Shown here: positions 1-9,900 of the stretch, one piece after another | Numbering within the stretch: the first letter of the stretch is position 1 | Layout: each line of letters opens with the position of its first letter | Assembly: GCA_026874595.1 (NCBI GenBank) | Contig: CM049320.1 | Span: 49,858,714 to 49,922,713, forward strand | DNA from: Sipunculus nudus | Lineage: Eukaryota > Annelida > Sipuncula > Golfingiida > Sipunculidae | Length of the DNA stretch: 64,000 nt | Reading direction: 5' to 3' | Notes under the pieces: model-generated | Told to the model about the DNA's origin: nothing | The model's input: only the letters and a program-made list of their open reading frames with translations | The model's database searches: none | Position numbers and translations under genes: made by a program

Positions 1-974
1 GATTTGTGGGGAAACTCCACATGGGCTGACGCATGGAGCGATTCTGAGCCTATCCTGGTTAAAAATCCGAGTTTCCATGCGCATTCACTCAGCCTTTCTT
101 TGCATTCAACATAGTCAAACACTAATCCTGATTCTGCTGAGATTAGTCCTTCATACGCCAATTCACCAAGCTGGAGAAGCTCTTCTTCATAATCTTCTAT
201 TGTACACCTCGCTGTTTTGCTTGCTGGGCTTCCTTGGCTGTCCTTTGCACGGAAACTGTTCATGATATACAGCAAAATCTTGGTGTACAGCTCAGAGAGT
301 GTTTCTGGGAGGCTCTCCTGTTCTGAGAACAAGATACACATCAACTGCAAAATGAGTGGTATCGAAGCGAGTGCCCATAGTGATTGATCATCGATCTTCT
401 TGATCAGTTTGTCCCGGATGATGTAAGCATCTTTTCTGTTCTGGAAAAATTTTGCAACGTAACGGCAGATGTTTACCCGAGCAAAACCCACAACTTCAAC
501 ATGAGAATCAATGTATTCAGGATTAGGGATTTCTGTAGCTTTCCATGGTCGTGTTGTCATGACAACACAGCTTCCCAGTAATGTCTGATTGTGGATTATT
601 TGGGTCACCTCATTGGAAAGACTACTATCATATTCATCATACCCATCAAACAAGAACAAAACCCTGTCCTCGTTTTCTCTAATATACTGACACAGGCCTG
701 TGGTATGACCTGACAAGTGAGGAATCTGACTTGATATCACATCGCCCAGTGTCATGCCACTGGTGACTTCTCTCAGTTTTATTGGCAGCATAATATCAAA
801 GGATTTAACATACTCCATAAGGTCCCTAAGCCAGCTTGCCATCGGCTGCTGTTCCTTTGGTTTATAACCAATTACTCCTCTGGACCAATCAACAGCAAGC
901 TTAGACACAACTGTGGTCTTGCCTGTACCGGCACGACCTTGGGCCAAAATCCTCTTCGGCTGTAGTCCATTCAC
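1..974 (-). CDS. Third coding exon (partial): NACHT NTPase domain
   Basis: Begins after an acceptor (TTTATCCAG) at 975 in phase 0 and stays open for 324 codons to the window edge. Walker A GRAGTGKT is at 938-915, giving ATP/GTP binding through its lysine. Walker B FLFDGYDE is at 656-633, with the DxxDE-like acidic signature typical of NACHT rather than generic AAA proteins. MTTRPW at 560-543 matches the sensor-1 region, where an arginine follows a short beta strand. Downstream helices (ASIPLILQLMCILF, then a region ending FLTRIGSESL) fit the winged-helix/NACHT-associated segments. No frameshift or stop is present and the key residues are intact, so the ATPase looks functional. Confidence 0.9.
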   Translation of the reverse strand, partial: MNGLQPKRILAQGRAGTGKTTVVSKLAVDWSRGVIGYKPKEQQPMASWLRDLMEYVKSFDIMLPIKLREVTSGMTLGDVISSQIPHLSGHTTGLCQYIRENEDRVLFLFDGYDEYDSSLSNEVTQIIHNQTLLGSCVVMTTRPWKATEIPNPEYIDSHVEVVGFARVNICRYVAKFFQNRKDAYIIRDKLIKKIDDQSLWALASIPLILQLMCILFSEQESLPETLSELYTKILLYIMNSFRAKDSQGSPASKTARCTIEDYEEELLQLGELAYEGLISAESGLVFDYVECKERLSECAWKLGFLTRIGSESLHASAHVEFPHK

Positions 975-3900
975 CTGGATAAAGAAATGAATAAGTACAT
1001 AAATTTCAAGGCCAGTCATCCCAGATTTATCATTATTTGTATCATATTAGTAAATATATAAGGCGACTGTAATTACAACATGTGATTCCCTGATGACACA
1101 TGTCATTACTGGCAGAATTTTAAGAATGGGATGTAATCCAAGTTTTGAATATAGACAGGTTAAAAACAAATGTGACCCATGGGTCATGATGCTCAGCTAC
1201 CAAGAATAAACCGCGACATCATCGGCTGAGATTCACAACTTCCAGTCAAAAATTTGAAGAACCTATCTGCCAGTTTTGTTGAAACTTTCTACCAAGACAA
1301 AAATTAATATAACATGTCTATCACAAAACAGAGTGACTTGATAGTCTGAGGCAAAATGTATGGATGCTGAGCTATCAGGAACTAATCCCATAGCTTGCTT
1401 GATACCTGTCTCAAAAGGAACTTCACTGGGCTAAATTTAAGATCAACATATATGTAAAAAATTCAAGTAAATCCATGCAAGAATTATTGAGAAACGGGTG
1501 CTTCTGTATGAATTTTTATTCAATACAAACAAACTATACTGAACTTTCATAAATGATGGTCGTATTTTTTAAGAAATCTTTGACCCAATCCTTTGCAAGA
1601 TTACATTAATATATTTCCCACTGCACTTTAACAGTTCTTGAGAAAATATGTTCAAAAGGACTTTAAAGATGGCTACCTGGTGGCCATATTAAATTTCTGA
1701 CAGGTCTGAAATCAAACAACAAACATCCTCTAAAAGGGACCAAACATTAAAAAAAATCACAGAAACTGCACTGACAAAAGGATTTCTAACGAGGCTACCT
1801 GGCAGCCATAATGGATTCCTAACAACCCTGACATTTTATATCACACATCTTCCAATAAGAAGCCAAACTTGTGGCCATTGCTCCATAGAATACTACAGTA
1901 ATGAATGTCAAAAAAATTCAAATGGCATGATCAAGTTAGAGGGCTCTCATATCAGATTTATGGACATGCAATTGTAAAAAGTTTAAGTCCAATATTCTTT
2001 AATTATCACCTTGCATTTTAGTGGAATCAACAGGGTAGTTAAACTTGCAAAACCTGAAAGAAAATAAAAACAGAAAGCATCACTAAGAGTCTTGTAAAAC
2101 AAATAAAGCCATCCTAAATCCAGGTAGAGACACACATATTATCAGAACAAACACTTGCTGGTATATCTGATGATTTGTATAAAAATATTTAAATATCAAG
2201 GAAACTAAGTTTATTGCTATGATTCCATTAAAAACAAGGCCTATAGGCCTAATGCAAACCTGTGCAATGGGATATACACCAGGTATAATGCTTCAATGCT
2301 GGACCATTACTTTTCAAGTACATGTGTAACTTGTATATGAACAATGCAAGTACTAAACATTTTGAAAAAGAATCAATTAGGCAAACATCACTGCTGAAAT
2401 TCTGCTATGGGTGCTTACTACACCAAAATGATTGTAGCTGGCACCACCAGTCTTGTATACAAGGAAGCTATCAGATATATATACATATGCCCTATTTCAG
2501 ACTGATATGTCAAACCCCTCCTGTGAAATAAGCAGGGACAACATTGTGCAAAAAAAATTGTAGGTGGCGCCACAAGTCTTGAACAAAAAAAGCTACTCTA
2601 TATGTATAAATATGCCCAATTGCAGGCTGACATATCTAATTCCTCTGCAGAAATAAGCAGGTGAATACACTGTGCAAAAGTCAATGTAGGTGGCGACAAC
2701 TGTCTTGTATATGAGAAAGCCATCAAAAATGCATAGACAGGTCAAAATATCAGGCCAATACATCAAACTTCCCTTGAGTCTAATGCACTAGGCTGACCAG
2801 GCTTAGGTGAGTAAGGCAGTTGCCCCTGAGTGAACTGTGACAAATTGCTGCCTCAAGCTACTGCACTGAGTGAACTCTTGACCTGCACCTGGATAGACTA
2901 AGTTAACTTTTGAACTGTACCTGGCTGCACTGAGTTAACTCTTGACCTGTTGCATAATCTGACACAGTTGGCAGTCTGCGAAAGCTATAAATAGATCCAG
3001 GCTGAACTTTGGTGCCAAATCTGATGCAGTGATCAGTCTGCTAAAGCTATAAATAGAATGCAACTACTGCACTAAATTAACTCTTTGCCTATACCTGGCT
3101 GCACTTCTTCCAACCTGGCACTGTGCCAAAACTATTTATACAGCTGACATCATCTTGGCAAATGGCTAACATCAAGGCACTGGCAATCTACCAATAGAAA
3201 ACTTAGTGCCACCATCTTTACAAGAGTGGTCCCTATTTGAAATTACTTTGAAATAAATTTTCCCTATACAAAATGCTTTTCAGCTGACTTTTTATAAAAA
3301 AAAAAATCAGGAATATATGTAAAATTATTACAGATGCATACTGAATGCAAAATTATAATACAGATCATCTCACTGATGGCAAATTCTTGAATTAAGTTGA
3401 GTATGGATACCAATAATTTATTATATATGTACAGTTGTCTTTATATAGCCATTGAGAGCTGAATATCCATGACTGCAACATTGCCTGGTATGATGAATAA
3501 TTCAAATCATAAACCTAATTTTTTAAAAGCTTTTAAAAAACATTCTTGTCAATATTAACCAAAAATAACCTGAAATCTAAATGTCTGGTGGTATGATGTA
3601 TTAGATGCTGATAAACTGGTGCCAGGCTAGATGTAACAGCACCACACAGCTAACATATATGGTAAAATGACTCAATTCAATCTCCATAATTCAGCCAAAA
3701 TTCATTCATGTGGAACCATTTAAGACAAATATTATAAGAATTATTGTGGGGATTATTCTTGTGAAATATTAAAACAAGTGACCCATGGGTCATGACGCTC
3801 AGCTGACTGATTCACTAAAGGAAATTTTATCATCAGAATGGTAGTATATACCCAGTCAACTGAAGCATCAAACAGATTGACCAACAGGCCAAGATTTAGT

Positions 3901-6900
3901 CTTTATTTATATATCTAAAAATAGAGAAAAAATGTGTAAACTTTAAAAACTAGAATACGGGTAGCCGACAAGTGACTACGTGTATCCGCCAAAATCAGAG
4001 TGGAACGGTTGAAGTGAGGCATGGATTGAGTGGCAAGAGGAAATAGAGTGAGGTATGGTGCATATTAGCATGGATGTCTGCAGCCTAAATGTGTATGTAT
4101 GTTGTGCCACCTACCACAAATCCAGAAAGCTGTCCAAGTTGTATACATATGCAAAATTTGAGGCAGAAATGTCAAACCACTACATGTATACGAGTGATTT
4201 TAGCAGACGGCAGACAAACAGACAGACGCTGTGCAAAAATGGTTGCAGGTGGCCTCTCCAGTTGTGTATGATAAAGACCTATATGAGATCTATACAAATG
4301 CTTAATTTTGGCCCAATTGTTCAAACGGTTCCCGAGATATGAGCTTGGATGTCTGCAGCATAAAGTAGAATGTAGGTGGCGCCACCTGTCATAAAATCAA
4401 GAAAGCTATCCAGGATGTATAAAACTGCAAAATTTTAGGCAGATATGTCAAACCACTGCCGAGATATGAGTGACATTATCCCATGGCAGAAAACAGACAG
4501 ACCCTGTGCAGAAATGGTTGCAGGTGGCACCACCAGTTTTGCGTATGATAAAGAGCTATGTGAGATCTATACACATGCAAAATTTTGGCCCAATCGGTCA
4601 AACGGTTCCTTATATATGAGCCTGGATGTGATCAGCGTGAACATGAATGTAGGTGGCGCCACCTGTCATAAAATCAAGAAAGCTATCCTGGATGTATATG
4701 CATGCCGAATTTCAGGTGAATTAGTCAATTCACTGCAGAGATATGAGTGATTTTAACCCAAGGCAGATGAACAGATGGACACTGTGCAAACATGGTTTCA
4801 GGTGGCGCCACCATTTTTGTGTATGTTATAAAATTTTATATAAATTTTATTTCCTGATTGGTCAATCGGTTCCCGAGATATGAGGGTTTATGTGTGGAAA
4901 CAGCGAACAAATGGACGCTGGATAGAGGGGAAAGGTCAGAGGTCAACACAAATTGGTTAGGCACTAGTTCACATGTGACTCGATAATTGGTGTAAGTTTT
5001 GGAAAAATCAGTCCATTTTTCTCAGAGGAGCTCTCTGGAAACAAACGTGGCGGCGACGGTGGAACCCGGTCCAAAACAAAGTATCTGCAAAACTTGGTTT
5101 TGGAGGATACAAAAATACAGGTGGCTCCACCAGTCTGCAGAAACTAAAAAAAACACTTAATGGTCAAGAATCATGATGATCTCCCCATTAGTTGTTCAGA
5201 TACTTCAGCTTTGGTATCAAATTGTCCATTATTCTGAGGGATACTTCAGAGTCCTATAGCTTGAAGGATATGGGTAACAGAGACCTAATTTCAAGTTTCC
5301 ACAGTCACTCTTCATGGGCCTCCTTGCATGACAAGAATGAAGTTTCTAGGTCCAGTTGTTGCAATTTGTACCCTGTTGACAGATAACCACATCTTTAAAA
5401 GTCTCAAAAAAAGAGAAAAAAAATTCGTAAAAATTTGAAAAAAATAGAGGTGGCGCACCCAGTCTGCAGAAACTGATGGAACAGCTCATGATCAATATGT
5501 ATGCCGAAAATCATGACCATCAGTGTTGTAGTGATTGAGATACTGCACTTTTTGTATAAAATTTTCCATTATTCTGGGGTATTTTGGAGCCATACAGCCT
5601 AAAGAATATGGGTAACAGAGACCTAATTTCAGGTTTCCATGGAGAATATTCATGGGTGTCCCTGTGTGTTAAGGAATGAAGATTCTAGGTCCAGTTTTTA
5701 TGATTTGTGCCCTGTTAACAGATGTTCATATCTTTAAAGGTCTCAAAAATAGAGAAAAAATTCATAAAAAAAACCCAAACAAGTACAGGTTTTGCACCAG
5801 TCTGCAGGAACTGATGGAACACCTCTTGATCAATATGTATGCCAAAAATCATGACCATCAGTGATGTAGTTATTGAGATATTGAAGTTTTTGTTTGAAAT
5901 TTTTGACTACTCTGGGGGGTACTTTGGTGCAACATGGCTCGAAGGATATGGGAAACAGAGACCTAATTTCTGGTTTCCATGGAGACTTTTCATAGGTCTC
6001 TCAGTGTATCGAGAATGAAGATTCTAGGTCCAGTCATTACGATTTGTGCCATGCTAACAGATGACAGCATCCTTAAAGGTCTCCAAAATAGAGGAAAAAA
6101 TTGTAAAAAATTGAACAATACAGGTGGCGCCACCAGTCTGCTGGAACTGATGAAAAATCTCATGATAAATATGTATGCCAAAAATCATGACCATCAGTGA
6201 TGTAGTTATTGAGATATTGAAGTTTTTGTATGAAATTTTTGACTACTCTGGGGGGTACTTTGGGCCCCATAGCTCGAAATATATGGTTAACAGAGACCTA
6301 ATTTCTGGTTTCCAAGGAGATTTTTCATGGACCTCTCAGTGTGTCAAGAATTAAGATTCTAGGTCCAGTCTTTACAATTTGTGCCTTGTTAACTGATGTT
6401 CACATTTTGAAAGGTCTCAAAAATAGAGAAAAAAATTCGTAAAAAACTGAACGATACAGGTGGCGCCACCAGTCTGCAGGAACTGATGGAACATATCATG
6501 ATCAATATGTATGCTAAAAATCATTACCATCAGTCAAGTATTTATTGAGATATTGAAGTTTTTGTATGAAATTTTTTACTTTTCTGGGGGGTACTTTGGG
6601 GCCCCATAGCTCGAAGGATATGGGTAACAGAGACCTAATTTCTGGTTTCCATGGAGACTTTTTCATGGACCTCTCAGAATCTTAAGTTACAAGGTTCTAG
6701 GTCCAGAGGTTACGATTTGTGCCTGGTTAACGGACAGACGGACAGACAGAAGGACAGACGGACAGACTGATGACGGACAAAGAGTGATCGCTATAGCTCA
6801 GATGACTTTCAGTCAGCTGAGCTAAAAACTGGCTTCAATGGCTTCAGTCCAAAAACGTTATGCAGGTTTATAACTCATATAGGAAGATACAGCAAACTGG

Positions 6901-9900
6901 CTAAGTTCAGCTTCCTGTAACTCAGTCAAAAAGCACTGAACCAAAACAATTTTTAGAAACTTGAATTATCAATATCTGAGGATAATTAATGTGTGATATT
7001 TAAGAATTTGGTTCAGTGGCTTTTTAGAAGAAGATCTTTGTAGCCACTGAGCTGAAATGGGCTGTTATGGCAAATGACTTAATTCATCTTCCCATAACTC
7101 AACCAAAAGTCACAGAACAGAGACCATTTGAACAAACTTCAGAAAGCACTACCCTAGGATCATTTCTATGCAATAAAAAACAAAGTTTTTTGTAGCCCTC
7201 AGTGTGATACAGGCACTGATGACCCCGTACAAAAGGAGCCAATGCAGGGGGCGCCACCAATACCTCAATTTCAGATATGACTCATGTGACCAACATTGGC
7301 ATAAAATTTGGTGATGATAGCTGTAACCGTTTCTGAGACTGAAATTTTAATATGCTTTTTAGGACAGATGACTAAGTTCAACCTCCATTACTTATTTCTC
7401 CTAACTGGAACCATTCAAACAAACTTGAGAGAGATTGTTCCAGGGATCATTTCTGTGAAATATTGGACAATTCGACTGGACAGTTTCGGAGAAGATTTTT
7501 AAAGCGTTTTTAGCTTTTTCCCTATAAAATCTAAGAAAATGCAGTTAAAAAAAATTAACAAAATCAAATAGTTTTTTCAGATGACTGATTACTTGCAAAA
7601 ATTTGGTGATGCTAGCTCATGCCGTTTTTGAGATAGCTATGGTTAATGTACAGACGAAGCACGACGGCGCACCATCGCTTAAGCTTACAGGTTTGCTAAT
7701 AATACAAGCATCAATGGGATTTAGTGCATGCTACTTAAAGCTTACCTTGACTCTCTCCCAAATGTTTCTACTATCAATATATGATGGCAGTATTCAGAGT
7801 GTTTGGGTGTGAATGAGTTTAGGTGAGGTAGGGTCATATGGATGTTTGGTAAGTGAAAGTAAGTTGTAAATTTTCTAAGTAATAATGGAAGAAATTGTTC
7901 ATTTATTTTTTAAATTGATTATTTGAAAGACAAATATTTAAAATTGTTTTTAGTTTCAGTTCAGAGTATACTAGGACAATGAATATAGAATATCACTTTT
8001 ATGGGAAAATGGTGGGGACTATTATATTTTGAACCTGTTTGTGTCTTCTAGGTATGAAAATACTTATTAAAAATTTCTTTGTGGAGGTAATAGAAGGTAC
8101 AGGTACTGTGGAGTTTCTTGTTTTAAAATTTTGTGTAGCTGGATGACCACTGAGTTTTCCCTACATTTTTTAATAGGGGCCAGCCTGTTTCTTTGTATAG
8201 CTTGGCATAGTTAGTTCCTCTGACACAGCCTGTCACAATCCTGGCAGTTTGCTGCTGTGCTGCCTCATAGGTATTTCTTTGCCCTTGTTTGCACCACACA
8301 ACCTTTGCTATATTCCAGTATTGCCCCCATATAAAAGAAGGAAAAATTTTTATATTTTTGCCTATCAAGCATGTATTTCAGTTTGCGCAATATTAGGATT
8401 TTATAGAGTTTGCTTTGGCTTTAATATTTTCTATGTGATCATTCCATTTACAGTCCTTTCTAAATGTTAATCCTAATTAATTCAATAAGTGACTGTTGAA
8501 TTTATCTATTTTAATGTCAATAAAATATAGGTCTGGGTATTTGCAAAATATTTGCTCATATCTAGGAATATAGCCTGTACTACCTTGCTTCTATCAATGC
8601 CTTGGCAGATTAAATTGTATAGGTCAGACAGTTGGTATACTGTTGAGTCTCCTGGGATAAAACCAGACTGATATTGGCTTAATATGTTATCTTTTAAGAA
8701 ATTGTACATTTGAGCAAAGATTTTTTTTTCTAAGAGTTTTCAAATACAGGATATGGGTCTGTAATAAATTGGCATATTTTTTTCTCATTTTTTATAGAAT
8801 TTTTATATGTAAGCCTTCTTAAAAAAGTGAGGAAAGCTGACCTTTTTCCATTGATAAGATAAAAAAATTCATAAGTGGATAGACCATGCCAGTTCTTTGT
8901 GGCATTCTCGAAGGACAGTTGGGGGGACTTCATCAGGACTGTGGGACTCTTTGAAGTATAGACCTTTCATGATCTATTCTCAGCTTTTGGCTTAGATCAA
9001 AGTGGATTCTTTGTAGAGTGATGGGTGACTACTAACCACTTAAAACAGGAGTAATCACTTGGTAATCAATGAGTGAATAACTTTGACCTGTAACCTTTAA
9101 CCTCCTGACTAGCTGACCCCAAATCAATAAGTTATTTCTTCAAGCAAAAAGACCCATAAATATGAAGTTTTAATCAAATTGAGTCAGGCATGAATGAAGC
9201 ATAAGTGAAAGATTGAATGTTTGGGATGAACAGATTAGCTTGAAATATGTTCACAAGCATTTGGAACAATTTAGTATTGTGACCTTGAACTCTGACCTTT
9301 TGAACTCAACATCAATAGGGTTCTTCACCTATTGTTAGGTAAGCTATATATATAACAGATAAAGGTATAGGTTGAAAAGTTTGCCTCAAATGGTTTCATG
9401 CAAGAAGTATGTGCTGTGAACTTGACCTTTGACCTCAAAATCAACAGGTCTTTCCCCTGTTGGCAGAGAAGCGATATGTGAATACTGGAAGGTTTGGAAT
9501 GAAAAGTCTAGCTTGAAATTTGTCCACAACCTTTGACCTTTGATCTCAAAATCTTAAGCGTTCTTCTACCACTAAGTAGGTGATCCAGATGTGAAAGATC
9601 AAAGATTTGGGATGAAAGGTTTGCTCAAAAATGCATCCACAAGCATTTCAAAAGGGTGCGTCCTGTGACTTTGACCTTGTGACATCAAAATAATTATGGT
9701 TGTTCCCCTGTTGGAAGGTGAGCCATATGTGAAAGATGGAAGGTTTGGAATGAAAATTTTGGCTATAAAAATCAATTCTGGGGAGTTCAAACTCAGAGAA
9801 TATAGGTCACAGTGACCTAATTTCAGGTTTGCGAGGACATCTTTTTAGAACCTCTAAGACTGCATATGGTTCATGATCCTAGCCCTTAAGGTTACGATTT

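Larger units (their letters stand above)
3775..6825 (-). mobile_element. Family C Helitron/Helentron-like element C2, inserted in D1
   Basis: Left terminus CAAGTGACCCATGGGTCA with subterminal GCTCAGCTGA (3797-3806); right terminus hairpin CTATAGCTCAGATGACTT ... AGTCAGCTGAGCTAA (6791-6825), so GCTCAGCTGA and TCAGCTGAGC are exact complements. The uninterrupted D sequence exists at about 27420-27445 in this window, which places the insertion point to within a base or two and shows no target duplication. A1 is nested inside. A (GACAGACG)-like run lies at 6730-6765 next to the right end. Confidence 0.78.
2235..7699 (-). mobile_element. Family D Helitron/Helentron-like element D1, interrupted by C2
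   Basis: Left end CAAGGCCTATAGGCCT holds the palindrome AGGCCTATAGGCCT, then GCAAACCTGT (2254-2263). Right end is ACAGGTTTGCTAA, the exact complement of that 10-mer followed by CTAA, with flanking A and T as expected for A/T insertion. Without the nested C2 the element is about 2.4 kb, matching the 2.33 kb of copy D2. Its core holds short repeats containing GCTATAAATAG and blocks shared with 22389-27775. Confidence 0.68.

Noticed and set aside
5192-6200. Several 60-75-residue frames in tandem units near 5.2-6.2 kb
   Set aside because: They sit at the same place in tandem units but are not conserved between units and have no splice or start context.
6725-6770. GGACAGACGG tracts that look like a CRISPR or satellite
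   Set aside because: They are short microsatellite-like runs next to family C ends, recurring at 9910 and 21820; spacers are absent.
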